Assembly (NCBI RefSeq): GCF_022869865.1
Contig: NZ_CP094984.1
Coordinates: 2,666,001 to 2,730,000 of the forward strand
Source of the DNA: Arthrobacter zhangbolii
GTDB lineage: Bacteria > Actinomycetota > Actinomycetes > Actinomycetales > Micrococcaceae
Reading direction: 5' to 3'
DNA: 64,000 bases
Shown: piece by piece, positions 20,251-28,967 of the stretch
How the letters are laid out: every line of letters starts with the position of its first letter
Position numbering within the stretch: position 1 is the stretch's first letter
Notes under the pieces: generated by a model
What the model saw: only the letters and a program-made list of their open reading frames with translations
What the model was told of the DNA's origin: nothing
The model's database searches: none
Program-made: the position numbers and the translations under genes

Positions 20251-21396
20251 TTGGAAATCGAGTTCGCCAAGTCCGCGCAGTCAACCCTGGGAGTCGAGTG
20301 GGAACTCGCCCTGGTGGACGGCCGCACGGGTGACCTGGTCTCCGTGGCAGACCAGGTGCTGTCCGGTGTCAACGCCAACGATCCGGCGATGCGCGCGGAT
20401 GAGGAGCACCCGCACATCAAGCAGGAGCTGTTGGAGAACACCGTGGAGCTGGTGACCGGGGTGTGCACCACCGTGGCCGAGGCGAAGGCGGATCTGACCC
20501 GCTCCCTCGAAGCCGTCCGCCGGGTCACTGACCCCATGGGCGTGGAGCTTTTCTGCTCCGGCTCCCACCCGTTCAGCGCGCCGAGGTCACAGCCGGTGAC
20601 GGACAAGGAACGGTACGCAAAGCTCATTGACCGCACCCAGTGGTGGGGCCAGCAGATGCTCATTTACGGTGTGCACGTCCACGTGGGACTGGACAGCCGG
20701 GACAAGGTCCTCCCCGTCCTGGACGGACTGGTGAACTACTTCCCGCACTTCCAGGCGCTCTCCGCCTCGTCGCCGTTCTGGTCCGGGGAGGACACCGGGT
20801 ACGCCTCGCAGCGGGCCATGATGTTCCAGCAGCTGCCCACGTCCGGGCTGCCTTTCCAGTTCGCATCCTGGGCGGAGTACGAGTCCTACGTGGCGGACAT
20901 GCTCACCACCGGCGTGATTGACTCCATCAGCGAAATCCGCTGGGACATCCGGCCGGTTCCGGGGCTGGGCACCATCGAGATGCGGGTCTGCGACGGTCTG
21001 GCAAGCCTGCAGGACATCGGCGCGGTGGCAGCGCTGACCCAGTGCCTGGTCCACGAGTTCTCCTCGATCATCGACGCGGGCGGCACCATCCCCACCATGC
21101 CGCCGTGGCACGTGCAGGAAAATAAATGGCGGGCTGCCCGCTACGGGCTCGAAGCCATTGTTATTCTCGACGCCGCGGGCAACGAAAAGCTGGTTACCGA
21201 GCATCTGCTCGAAGATGTCCTGCCCCGGCTTGAGCCCATTGCGGAGCAGCTGGGCTGCAGCAACGAGCTGAACGACGTCCGCACCATTATTGAACGGGGC
21301 GCCGGCTACCACCGCCAGCGCCGTGTCGCCGCGGAGAACGACGGCGACCTGCGCGCCGTCGTCCTGGACGGCATCGCCCAGCTGCGCGGGGCCTGA
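20251..21396 (+). CDS. Carboxylate-amine ligase, glutamate-cysteine ligase family 2 (YbdK-like)
   Basis: A 381-residue ATP-dependent ligase of the GCS2 family. The N-terminal GVEWELALVD carries the first metal-binding glutamate, followed by QELLENTVEL, YGVHVHVGLD, and the EMRVCD segment. These enzymes join glutamate or another carboxylate to an amine such as cysteine. For actinobacterial members the real substrate is mostly undetermined. I start at the TTG at 20251 because AGGAG lies five bases upstream. The frame extends nine codons further to 20224. A TATAGG sequence around 20171 may be a -10 element. It has no operon partner. Confidence 0.9.
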   Translation: MEIEFAKSAQSTLGVEWELALVDGRTGDLVSVADQVLSGVNANDPAMRADEEHPHIKQELLENTVELVTGVCTTVAEAKADLTRSLEAVRRVTDPMGVELFCSGSHPFSAPRSQPVTDKERYAKLIDRTQWWGQQMLIYGVHVHVGLDSRDKVLPVLDGLVNYFPHFQALSASSPFWSGEDTGYASQRAMMFQQLPTSGLPFQFASWAEYESYVADMLTTGVIDSISEIRWDIRPVPGLGTIEMRVCDGLASLQDIGAVAALTQCLVHEFSSIIDAGGTIPTMPPWHVQENKWRAARYGLEAIVILDAAGNEKLVTEHLLEDVLPRLEPIAEQLGCSNELNDVRTIIERGAGYHRQRRVAAENDGDLRAVVLDGIAQLRGA

Positions 21397-21422
21397 TCCG
21401 GCGGAGTCTGCCAAAAAGCATG

Positions 21423-21455
21423 AAGGGCCCCGGCGGGATAACCGCCGGGGCCCTT
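21423..21455 (-). terminator. Terminator shared by the carboxylate-amine ligase and tsaD
   Basis: Perfect 14-bp inverted repeat AAGGGCCCCGGCGG/CCGCCGGGGCCCTT with a five-base loop, between two convergent genes. On the minus strand CATGCTTTTT follows, so it is best placed as the end of the tsaD operon. It could also stop the opposing transcript. Confidence 0.85.
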
Positions 21456-21507
21456 CTGCCAGGACTGAAGTTGCGGGGCGCGGATGCGCCGTCTGCCGTC
21501 TGCCGTC

Positions 21508-21541
21508 GAACGCTACGCGCCGGCGAACGCTACGCGCCGGC
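21508..21541. repeat. 17-bp perfect tandem duplication at the tsaD stop codon
   Basis: GAACGCTACGCGCCGGC occurs twice back to back. The tsaD reading frame ends within the second (right-hand) copy, where the TAG stop lies at 21530-21532. The first copy repeats the last codons and the stop in the 3' untranslated region. It looks like a simple slippage duplication. Confidence 0.85.
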
Positions 21542-22612
21542 GGGAGCCAGATGGATGCTGGTCACGGGCAGGGACGGGTCCGTGCCGAAACCGATGCCGG
21601 AGGGTTCCCCGCCGGCCATTACCACCTGCGCGCCCAGGGCAGCCACCATGGCGCCGTTGTCCGTGCACAGGGAGATGGGCGGGACGCGCAGCGTGATTCC
21701 TGCGGCGGCGCAGCGTTCCCCGGTCAGCTCCCGCAGCCGGGAATTCGCCGCCACTCCCCCGCCGAGCAGCAGATTGGTGATGCCGTGCTCGGTGCAGGCC
21801 AGGACGGCCTTGGCGGTGATGACGTCCACTACTGCCTCCTGGAAGGACGCGGCGATGTCCGCCACCGGCAGCTCCTGCCCGGCGGCCTCGTACTGCTCCA
21901 CGCAGCGGGCCACGGCCGTCTTGAGGCCGGAGAAGGACCAGTCGTAGCGGTGCGGGCCCGGGGCCTCGGCGGTGCCCATGTACTTGGGCTGGGTCAGGCC
22001 GCGCGGGAAGCGGATGGCTTTCGGGTTCCCTTCACGGGCCAGCCGGTCAATGGCCGGCCCGCCCGGGTAGCCCAGCCCCAGGATGCGTGCCACCTTGTCA
22101 TAGGCCTCGCCCGCGGCGTCGTCAATGGTGGAGCCAAGCAGTTCAACATCACTGGTGAGGGAGGCAACGCGCAGGATTTCCGTGTGTCCGCCGGAGACCA
22201 GCAGCGCACCGAGGTTATCCGGCAGCGCGCCGCCGTCGAGCACGCCCACTCCCACGTGCGCCACCAAATGGTTGATCGCGTACAGCGGCTTGCCGGTGGC
22301 CAGGGCCAGTGCCTTTGCGGCGCTGACGCCCACCATCAACGCGCCGGAGAGCCCGGGCCCGGAGGTGACGGCGATGGCGTCCAGGTCCGCGAGGCTGACG
22401 CCCGCATCGGCCAGGGCCGCCTGCAGGGCCGGCACCACGGCATCAAGATGGGCGCGGGAGGCGATTTCCGGGATCACCCCGCCAAACCGCACATGTTCCT
22501 CCATGGAGGAGGACACCGTGTTGGTCAGCAGCTGCGTGCCCCGGACAATGCCGACGCCGGTCTCATCGCAGGAGGATTCGATGCCAAGCACCAGCGGGTC
22601 GGTGCGGTTCAT
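21530..22612 (-). CDS. tsaD: tRNA N6-adenosine threonylcarbamoyltransferase
   Basis: Transfers the threonylcarbamoyl group to A37 of ANN-decoding tRNAs, forming t6A, working with TsaB and TsaE. The 360-residue ASKHA-fold protein begins [17 protein letters not shown] and has the metal-binding histidine pair in NHLVAH, the loop SGGHTEIL, and VASFQ-type segments ([13 protein letters not shown]). Its ATG overlaps the rimI stop by four bases. Length is normal. It is last in the alr-tsaE-tsaB-rimI-tsaD unit and is followed by the terminator at 21423-21455. Confidence 0.96.
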   Translation of the reverse strand: MNRTDPLVLGIESSCDETGVGIVRGTQLLTNTVSSSMEEHVRFGGVIPEIASRAHLDAVVPALQAALADAGVSLADLDAIAVTSGPGLSGALMVGVSAAKALALATGKPLYAINHLVAHVGVGVLDGGALPDNLGALLVSGGHTEILRVASLTSDVELLGSTIDDAAGEAYDKVARILGLGYPGGPAIDRLAREGNPKAIRFPRGLTQPKYMGTAEAPGPHRYDWSFSGLKTAVARCVEQYEAAGQELPVADIAASFQEAVVDVITAKAVLACTEHGITNLLLGGGVAANSRLRELTGERCAAAGITLRVPPISLCTDNGAMVAALGAQVVMAGGEPSGIGFGTDPSLPVTSIHLAPAGA

Positions 22613-23124
22613 TTGCTGTCCTTTTGCTGTTGTTCGGATGCTGCGGGGCCGGGCGCCCCGGTCCAGGCGGCCAGCGGCAGGCGCATGATGAGTGCGGAAG
22701 CGCCGTCGCGGTAGTAGCGCGGGCGGATGTGGATCTGTTCGAAGCCGAACCAGCGGTACAGCCGCTGGGCACGGGGATTGTCATCCCGCACCTCCAGCAG
22801 CACGTCTTCGGCGCCGCGCTGTTTCGCCTCCTCCACGAGTATGGCCAGCAGCCGGGAACCGATGCCGGATCCCTCATTTTCGGGCACAACCGCGATGGTC
22901 TGGACGTCCGCGATGGGCAGGACACACATGAGGCCGGCGTAGCCGATTACCGTGCCCGCCGGATCTTCCGCCACGTAGTAGGAGCGGGTGTCCGTCTGGG
23001 CGAGTTCATCGTGGAACATCTGCAGCGGCCACGCGTCGACGGGAAAAAGCCTGCGCTCCAAAGCATCCACCGCGGGGATGTCCTCGGTGGTCATGGGACG
23101 GATGGAGATGGCCGTGTTGCTCAC
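22609..23124 (-). CDS. rimI: Ribosomal protein S18 alanine N-acetyltransferase
   Basis: A 171-residue GNAT-fold enzyme. The acetyl-CoA loop reads [18 protein letters not shown], preceded by the strand VQTIAV, and the C-terminal part has the RimI pattern [19 protein letters not shown]. RimI acetylates the N-terminal alanine of S18 and, in some bacteria, other proteins. It starts at a GTG overlapping the tsaB stop by four bases and ends overlapping tsaD. Linkage of rimI to tsaB and tsaD is conserved in many bacteria and supports the name. Confidence 0.92.
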   Translation of the reverse strand: MSNTAISIRPMTTEDIPAVDALERRLFPVDAWPLQMFHDELAQTDTRSYYVAEDPAGTVIGYAGLMCVLPIADVQTIAVVPENEGSGIGSRLLAILVEEAKQRGAEDVLLEVRDDNPRAQRLYRWFGFEQIHIRPRYYRDGASALIMRLPLAAWTGAPGPAASEQQQKDSK

Positions 23125-23798
23125 AGGGCACGCTTCCGGGGGCCCGGGACCTTGGCATCGGATTCGCGCAGGTACAGCGGGGTGCTGGGCAACAGCGGCA
23201 GGCCACGCACCAGGCGGGCGGCCGCGGTGCGGCCGAGGGCCTCAGCGGTGGGCTGGGCGTTGGCGAAATCCTTTACGGCGTGCAGGACCTCCGGGTAAAG
23301 GCCCGCACCGGCGCCGTAGACCGGCAGGGCCGGAACCTGCGCCGGATCAGAGACATGCGGACCGTCGAGAAGCTCGGGTGTCCCGCCGGTGCTGCGGTAG
23401 GCAGCCCAGTAGACCTCCTTGCGCCGGGCATCGGTGGCGACGGCAAACTCGTCAATCCCCAGCCGCCAGGCGTCCAGGGCCGCATCCACGGCTATGGCGT
23501 CCAGGCTCATGACCCCGTGCAGCGGCTTGTCCCAGGCGAAAGCCAAGGTGCGGGCGGTCGCGATGCCGGCGCGCAGGCCGGTGAACGGCCCGGGGCCGAC
23601 ACCGGTCACCACGGCATCAAGGTCCGCACCGGTCACGCCTGCCCCGGCCAGCAGCCCGGCGATGCCCGGCGCGAGGACCTCGGCGTGGGAGCGGGTGTCT
23701 TCGGTGGCGAAGGACGCAATTACTTCCCCCTCCCCGGTGAGCAGTGCCGCGCTGGCTATGGCGGAGGTATCAATGGAGAGGATAAGCACGGTTTCCAT
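23121..23798 (-). CDS. tsaB: tRNA threonylcarbamoyladenosine biosynthesis protein TsaB
   Basis: A 225-residue partner and scaffold of TsaD for t6A synthesis. It begins [16 protein letters not shown] and has the conserved region [10 protein letters not shown] and [16 protein letters not shown]. The open frame continues upstream to 23993 over non-coding sequence and the 3' end of tsaE. The ATG at 23798 fits the family N-terminus. A GTG three codons later is another possible start. It lies 49 bases after tsaE. Confidence 0.93.
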   Translation of the reverse strand: METVLILSIDTSAIASAALLTGEGEVIASFATEDTRSHAEVLAPGIAGLLAGAGVTGADLDAVVTGVGPGPFTGLRAGIATARTLAFAWDKPLHGVMSLDAIAVDAALDAWRLGIDEFAVATDARRKEVYWAAYRSTGGTPELLDGPHVSDPAQVPALPVYGAGAGLYPEVLHAVKDFANAQPTAEALGRTAAARLVRGLPLLPSTPLYLRESDAKVPGPRKRAL

Positions 23799-23847
23799 TC
23801 TACGGCGCGTGCCGTGGTGCCCGTGGTGCGGGACCCGGCCTGCCCCC

Positions 23848-24387
23848 TCAGCGCAGGTCCGGTGCGTCCTGCCAGCGCGGACCGTAGCCGGCGAGCCGGA
23901 GGACGCGCTCCTCATCGGCGTCGTCGTCTGAAAAGTCGGTCCCCGGCGCGGTCCCGGCGGCCAGGGGGCGATCCCCTCCGACCTCCCGGACAAGGGTTAT
24001 CTCCAGCCGGCTGTCCGCCAGGTGTTCCACCAGGCCGTGGCCCCACTCGACCACGGTGACGGCGCGGTCCATCGACGCTTCGAGATCAATATCATCAACT
24101 TCGCCTTCGGAGGCCAGCCGGTAGGCGTCCACATGGACCAGGTCCGGACCGTCGCCGAGGTTGGGGTGTTCCCGAACCAGCACGAAGGTGGGCGAGATGA
24201 TCCCGGGCCGCACTCCGAGGCCTTCGCCCAGGCCCTGGGTGAAGGTGGTTTTACCCGCACCCAGTTCCCCGGTGAGCAGCACCAGATCCCCGCGGCGGAG
24301 GGTCCGGGCAAGACGGGCGGCCAGGGTCTTGGTCTCTTCGGCTCCGCGGGTCCGGTATTCAGCTTCCCACTGTGCAGACTGCGTCAC
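23848..24387 (-). CDS. tsaE: tRNA threonylcarbamoyladenosine biosynthesis ATPase TsaE
   Basis: A 179-residue ATPase that drives the TsaB-TsaD cycle. The Walker A motif is [16 protein letters not shown] at about residues 38-53, followed by the switch region [10 protein letters not shown] and the conserved HVDAYRL and [11 protein letters not shown] segments. The C-terminal 50 residues extend beyond the short family core with an Asp-rich linker. The GTG start overlaps the alr stop by four bases (GTGA), so it is coupled to alanine racemase. Confidence 0.94.
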   Translation of the reverse strand: MTQSAQWEAEYRTRGAEETKTLAARLARTLRRGDLVLLTGELGAGKTTFTQGLGEGLGVRPGIISPTFVLVREHPNLGDGPDLVHVDAYRLASEGEVDDIDLEASMDRAVTVVEWGHGLVEHLADSRLEITLVREVGGDRPLAAGTAPGTDFSDDDADEERVLRLAGYGPRWQDAPDLR

Positions 24388-25691
24388 TGTGCCCGGACCG
24401 CCTCGGCCCCGTTTGCTTCCGCGGTTCCGCCCGGCACGTCACCGGACGGCGCTACACCGGACGGCACTTCACCGGACGGCGCTTCGGGGACGGCTTCCAG
24501 CGCAATGGGCCCGGTTCCGGATGCTTCGGCGGTTCCTGCGGCGCTGTCGATGTAGGTGCGGGAAACCCGCTCACTGATCCGGGTGATGATTTCATAATTG
24601 ATGCTGCCGGCGGCCGAAGCCCATTCGTCCACCCCGGGCAGGCCTTCGCCGCCGAAGAGAACCGCTTCCCTGCCGACCAGGGAATCCTCGGTACCGGCGA
24701 TGCCGGTGCGGCCCAGGTCAATGACCATCTGGTCCATGGCGATCCGTCCGACCACCGGATACACCTGCCCGTCCACCTGGACGGGACCGCCGGTGGCTAC
24801 GCGGGGGACGCCGTCGGCGTAGCCCAGCGGCACCAGGGCCAGCGTGGTGGGTTCCTGGGTGCGGTAGTGCAGCCCGTAGGAGACTCCCTGCCCGGCGGGG
24901 ACCTCCTTGCAGGCGGAGATGGTTGTTTTCAGCGTCATGGCCGGGCGCAGTCCCAGCTCGGCCGGGGTCTGTCCGGCAAACGGAGACAGGCCGTACATGC
25001 CCAGCCCGATTCGGACCAGGTCGAAATGGGCGTCGGGGCGGGAGAGGGCGCCCGGGGTATTGGCAATGTGCCGCACCTCGCGGTCCACACCGGCGTCCTC
25101 GGCCACGGCGACGGCGATGCGGAACTTCTCCAGCTGCTGATCGGTTTCCGGCCGGTGCGGTTCGTCAGCCACGGCGAAGTGGGAAAAGATGCCCACCACC
25201 CGCAGCAGTCCCTCTTCCTGGTAGGCCAGCGCACGGCCCACGAAGGCTTCCCAGAGTTCCTCCGGGCAGCCGTTGCGGCCCAGGCCGGTGTCGATTTTCA
25301 GGTGCACCCGTGCCGGGATTTCCAGTTCGCGGGCGGCAGCCACCACCGCGTCCAGGTCCCAGCCGGATACTCCGACGTCGATGTTCTCCCGGATGGCTTC
25401 GTCGAACTTCGTCTGGTGCGTGTGCAGCCAGGCGAGCACCGGCGCGGTAATTCCGGCGGCACGCAGTTCCAGCGCCTCGCTGATGTGTGCCACTCCCAGC
25501 CAGGCTGCGCCTGCCTCAAGTGCGGCCCGGGCGGTCTGCACGGCACCGTGACCGTAGGCATCCGCCTTCACCACGGCCATGACCCGGGCGGGACTGACAA
25601 TGTGGGAGAGGTGGCGGACGTTGTGCCGGATGGCGGCCAGGTCGATGACGGCGGCACGTTCTGCCGGGGAAGGGAATTCAGGGTAGTTCAC
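24384..25691 (-). CDS. alr: Alanine racemase with repeat-bearing C-terminal tail
   Basis: Interconverts L- and D-alanine for peptidoglycan. The PLP lysine is Lys42 in VVKADAYGHG, and the second active-site region includes VSYGLHYRTQ and LVPLGYADGVPR. The normal enzyme would end near residue 383 (RVSRTYIDSA). Here about 50 more residues follow, rich in Ala, Pro, Gly, Ser and Glu. Part of this tail (PSGEVPSGVAPSGDV) is encoded by three 15-bp repeats at 24439-24483. The tail is probably disordered. alr is first in an operon with tsaE, tsaB, rimI and tsaD. A clear start ATG lies at 25691. Confidence 0.94.
   Translation of the reverse strand: MNYPEFPSPAERAAVIDLAAIRHNVRHLSHIVSPARVMAVVKADAYGHGAVQTARAALEAGAAWLGVAHISEALELRAAGITAPVLAWLHTHQTKFDEAIRENIDVGVSGWDLDAVVAAARELEIPARVHLKIDTGLGRNGCPEELWEAFVGRALAYQEEGLLRVVGIFSHFAVADEPHRPETDQQLEKFRIAVAVAEDAGVDREVRHIANTPGALSRPDAHFDLVRIGLGMYGLSPFAGQTPAELGLRPAMTLKTTISACKEVPAGQGVSYGLHYRTQEPTTLALVPLGYADGVPRVATGGPVQVDGQVYPVVGRIAMDQMVIDLGRTGIAGTEDSLVGREAVLFGGEGLPGVDEWASAAGSINYEIITRISERVSRTYIDSAAGTAEASGTGPIALEAVPEAPSGEVPSGVAPSGDVPGGTAEANGAEAVRAQ
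24439..24483. repeat. 15-bp in-frame tandem repeats in the 3' end of alr
   Basis: Three consecutive units of CACCGGACGGCGCTA with one to three differences. Being a multiple of three, they keep the frame and encode a five-residue motif of the form Ser-Gly-x-Val/Ala-Pro in the alanine racemase tail. Confidence 0.8.
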
Positions 25692-25703
25692 GTCCCTATT
25701 CTT

Positions 25704-26246
25704 TCACTCCCGCACGCTTTCGCCGTCCCGGTCCGGCGCCGTTTCACCCTCTGTCAGCGAACGGTGCATGATGTGCAGTCCGGTCAGGCCGTGCCGCGGG
25801 TGCCGGAATGCCTCCGGCACGGTGGCGAGGATCCGGAAACCCAGCGACTGCCACAACCGCACTGCCCGGGTGTTGGTTTCCACCACGGCGTTGAACTGCA
25901 TGGACCGGTAACCGCGGCGGGCTGCCTCGGCCAGCACATGCTCGGCAAGCGCACGGGCGATGCCGCGTCCGGTGAACGCCGTCCCGGTCATAAACGACGC
26001 GTTGGCCACGTGGCTGCCGTTGCCGGGGCGGTTTGGGTGCAGCTGGGCCGTGCCCGCTACGGTTCCGTCCAGTTCAGCGACGAACACGACGGCCGGGGCA
26101 GGCTCCAGCCAGAGGGGCCGTGCTGCGTCCTCCGAAGCGGTGGTGTCCCAGCAGTAGGTCTCCCCGGACCGAAGCACCGGTTCCATGATGGCCCAGAGGC
26201 CCGGCCAGTCTCCCGGCCGGGCCTCCCGGATGTGCAGTCCCTCCAC
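25704..26246 (-). CDS. GNAT family N-acetyltransferase
   Basis: A 180-residue acetyltransferase. The core fold shows HIREARPGDWPGLWAI, the substrate-side WLEP and VAELDGTVAGTAQLHPN, and an acetyl-CoA region with TGRGIARALAEHVL. The substrate is unknown; phosphinothricin acetyltransferase-like and similar detoxification members look alike. The GTG at 26246 overlaps the stop codon of the aldo/keto reductase (TAGTG), implying coupling. A longer frame to 26270 is rejected for that reason. It is the last gene of the leftward hexuronate unit, but a role in it is not evident. Confidence 0.85.
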   Translation of the reverse strand: MEGLHIREARPGDWPGLWAIMEPVLRSGETYCWDTTASEDAARPLWLEPAPAVVFVAELDGTVAGTAQLHPNRPGNGSHVANASFMTGTAFTGRGIARALAEHVLAEAARRGYRSMQFNAVVETNTRAVRLWQSLGFRILATVPEAFRHPRHGLTGLHIMHRSLTEGETAPDRDGESVRE

Positions 26247-27292
26247 TACGCCTCGAGGGCGGCGGCCCACAGGTTGATCTTGGAATCCACTGCGTAGTCG
26301 TCGATCCGGCGCAGCTCGTCGTCGCTGAATTCGAGGTTGTTCACGGCGGCCAGGGAGTCCTCCAGCTGCTTGACGCTGGAGGCTCCGATCAGGGCGGAGG
26401 TGATGGCGGAGCCGTCCGGCTGAGTACGCAGGACCCAGGCGATGGCCATCTGCGCCAGGGTCTGGCCCCGGGATTCCGCAATGCTGTTCAGCCCCCGAAC
26501 CCGCTCCAGGTTCTGATCCGACAGCTGCGAGGGGTCCAGCGACTTGCCGGCGGCGGCCCGGGAATTATCCGGCACCCCGCCCAGGTACTTGTTGGTGAGC
26601 AGGCCCTGGGCCAGCGGTGAGAACGCGATGGATCCCGCGCCGACCTCACGCAGCGCCGCGAAGAGGTTGGGGTCCCCCTGTTCCACCCAGCGGTTGAGCA
26701 TGGAGTAGGAGGGCTGGTGGATCAGCAGCGGGGTGCCCATCTCCCGCAGGATCCGTGCCGCCTCGAGCGTCTTCTCCGGCGAATAGGAGGAAATACCCGC
26801 GTACAGGGCACGGCCGGAGCGTACGGCGGTATCCAGGGCCCCCATGGTTTCCTCCAGCGGGGTGTCCGGGTCCGGACGGTGGCTGTAGAAGATGTCCACG
26901 TAATCCAGCCCCATGCGTTCCAGTGACTGGTCCAGGCTGGAGAGCAGGTACTTGCGCGATCCCCAGTTGCCGTAGGGGCCCGGCCACATGTCATAGCCCG
27001 CCTTGCTGGAGATCACCAGCTGGTCCCGGTACGGGCGGAAGTCATCGCGCAGGTGGCGGCCGAAGTTGGTTTCCGCGGAACCGTAGGGCGGTCCGTAGTT
27101 GTTGGCCAGGTCAAAGTGCGTGACGCCCAGGTCGAAGGCACGGCGAAGAATGGCCCGCTGGGTGTCAAAGTCCTTGTCGTCGCCAAAGTTGTGCCAGAGC
27201 CCCAGCGAGACGGCCGGCAGTTTCAGCCCGCTCTCGCCAACCCGGCGGTACGGCATGGAATCGTATCGGTTTTCCGCAGCTTCATAAGTCAT
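26246..27292 (-). CDS. Aldo/keto reductase, YghZ (AKR14) type
   Basis: A 348-residue NADPH-dependent TIM-barrel oxidoreductase. The catalytic tyrosine lies in NNYGPPYGSAE and the lysine in VISSKAGYDMWPGPYG, the latter segment being typical of the YghZ/L-glyceraldehyde-3-phosphate reductase group. The C-terminal cofactor site includes SALIGASSVKQLEDSL. The frame extends to 27319; I prefer the ATG at 27292 but the start is not certain. It lies 49 bases after the altronate dehydratase and may handle an aldehyde sugar or a by-product of hexuronate breakdown. That role is inferred from position. Confidence 0.88.
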   Translation of the reverse strand: MTYEAAENRYDSMPYRRVGESGLKLPAVSLGLWHNFGDDKDFDTQRAILRRAFDLGVTHFDLANNYGPPYGSAETNFGRHLRDDFRPYRDQLVISSKAGYDMWPGPYGNWGSRKYLLSSLDQSLERMGLDYVDIFYSHRPDPDTPLEETMGALDTAVRSGRALYAGISSYSPEKTLEAARILREMGTPLLIHQPSYSMLNRWVEQGDPNLFAALREVGAGSIAFSPLAQGLLTNKYLGGVPDNSRAAAGKSLDPSQLSDQNLERVRGLNSIAESRGQTLAQMAIAWVLRTQPDGSAITSALIGASSVKQLEDSLAAVNNLEFSDDELRRIDDYAVDSKINLWAAALEA

Positions 27293-27341
27293 GGCCCCCA
27301 TAATGCCACCGTGCCCCACGCGGCGCTGCGTGCGGGTCCGC

Positions 27342-28967
27342 TCATGTCACGGCTCCCAGCTGCCACGGGACAAACTCATCCTCTCCGAGTTCCAGTTCCT
27401 CACTCACGGTCTGCCGGCCCGAGGCGGTGGCCAGGATCCGGTGGAAGATCCGCTCCCCCATCTCCTGCAGGTCGGTTCCGCCGTCAATGATTTCGCCGCA
27501 GTTGATGTCGATGTCTTCCGCCATCCGGCGGTACAGCTCCGTGTTGGTGCCCAGTTTGATGCTGGGCACCGGGCGGCAGCCCAGCACCGAACCGCGTCCG
27601 GTGGTGAAACACACCACCGTGGCCCCGCCAGCCACAATTCCGGTGACGGATACCGGGTCATAGCCCGGTGTATCCATAAAAACGAGCCCGGGCCCGCGGA
27701 TCCGGTCCGCATAGCCAATGACATCGGTGAGCTCGGCACGGCCTGCCTTGGCAACGGCGCCCAGCGACTTTTCCAGGATGGTGGTCAGTCCGCCCGCCTT
27801 GTTGCCCGGCGACGGGTTATTGTCCAGGCTGCCTCCGCCGCGGAGCGCGTACTCCTGCCACCAGCCCAGCCGGTCCAGCAGCCGCTCCCCCACAGTGCGG
27901 GTTACCGCCCGGGCGGCAAGGAGGTGTTCCGCACCGAAAACTTCCGGTGTTTCAGCCAGGACGGAAGTGCCGCCCCAGCCGACCAGCCGGTCCGAGGCCA
28001 CGCCCAGTGCCGGATTGGCGGTGATGCCGGAGTAGCCGTCCGATCCGCCGCAGTTCATCCCCAGGACCAGCTCCGAGACATCGATCGGTTCGCGCCGGCA
28101 TTCGTTCAGCACCGGCAGCATGCGCCGGACTGCCTCCACGCCGGCACGTACCGATGCCCGCACCCCGCCGGATTCCTGGATGACCAGCCGCTCAACCAGC
28201 TCGGCGGATATCTCCGCATCGATCAGGCGGTCGGCCTGCAGCATTTCGCAGCCCAGCCCCACCACCAGCAGTCCGGCGAAGTTCGGATGGTGGGAATAGC
28301 CGGACAGGGTCCGGAAGAGAATCTCTGCACCTTCACTGCCAGCCACCAGGCCGCAGCCGGAGGAATGCGTCAGTGCCATCACGCCGTCGATATTGGGGAA
28401 GGCATCAAGGACCGGGCCGCGGAACTGGTCCGCGATCATCCGGGCGGTGCTCGCGGAGCAGTTGACGGAGGTCAGGATTCCGATGTAATTCCGCGTCCCG
28501 GCACGCCCGTTGCGCCGTCGGTAGCCCTGGAAGACCGGCCGCGGACCGTCCGGCGCCGGCGGCTGGAAGCGTGCCGTGCCGAACTCAATGTCCTGCCCGG
28601 CTTCTGCCATCGCCAGGTTGTGGCTGTGGACATGGTCTCCGGCGGTAATCGGTGTGGTGGCCTGCCCAATGACCTGCCCGTATTTGTGTACCCGGTCTCC
28701 CGCGGCGATATCCGCCAGCGCCAACTTGTGCCCCTGCGGAATGTTGGCGGCGGGAACCAGGACGGACCCTCCGGGCCCCTCCACCGGCTCCCCTGCCGGG
28801 AGCAGGCGCAGGGCTACGCCTACTTCGTCCCCGTCAGCGAGGCGCAGCACGGCGGTGTGCCGTGCGGGTCCGCTCTGCGGGTTTTCGCTGTGCGGGCTGT
28901 CGCTGTGCGGGCTTTCGCTGTGCGGCTCGGCGGTACTGCCCGCCGGCGCTCCGGGAAGGCTGCTCAC
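27342..28967 (-). CDS. uxaA: Altronate dehydratase family protein (UxaA-like)
   Basis: Dehydrates D-altronate to 2-keto-3-deoxygluconate in galacturonate breakdown; galactarate dehydratase is the close alternative. The 541-residue protein has an N-terminal SAF-like domain (about residues 36-120) and the UxaA catalytic domain with [30 protein letters not shown] and [12 protein letters not shown], whose cysteines suit the iron-dependent enzyme. Before the SAF domain lies a 35-residue extension with [15 protein letters not shown] repeats coded by 15-bp units. The start overlaps the manD stop by four bases. Confidence 0.88.
   Translation of the reverse strand: MSSLPGAPAGSTAEPHSESPHSDSPHSENPQSGPARHTAVLRLADGDEVGVALRLLPAGEPVEGPGGSVLVPAANIPQGHKLALADIAAGDRVHKYGQVIGQATTPITAGDHVHSHNLAMAEAGQDIEFGTARFQPPAPDGPRPVFQGYRRRNGRAGTRNYIGILTSVNCSASTARMIADQFRGPVLDAFPNIDGVMALTHSSGCGLVAGSEGAEILFRTLSGYSHHPNFAGLLVVGLGCEMLQADRLIDAEISAELVERLVIQESGGVRASVRAGVEAVRRMLPVLNECRREPIDVSELVLGMNCGGSDGYSGITANPALGVASDRLVGWGGTSVLAETPEVFGAEHLLAARAVTRTVGERLLDRLGWWQEYALRGGGSLDNNPSPGNKAGGLTTILEKSLGAVAKAGRAELTDVIGYADRIRGPGLVFMDTPGYDPVSVTGIVAGGATVVCFTTGRGSVLGCRPVPSIKLGTNTELYRRMAEDIDINCGEIIDGGTDLQEMGERIFHRILATASGRQTVSEELELGEDEFVPWQLGAVT
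28873..28932. repeat. 15-bp in-frame tandem repeats in the 5' end of uxaA
   Basis: Three units of CTGTGCGGGCTTTCG with small changes, plus a fourth more degenerate one, read on the plus strand. On the coding strand they encode repeats of His-Ser-Glu/Asp-x-Pro. Period and frame are preserved, pointing to slippage growth of a flexible N-terminal tail. Confidence 0.82.
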
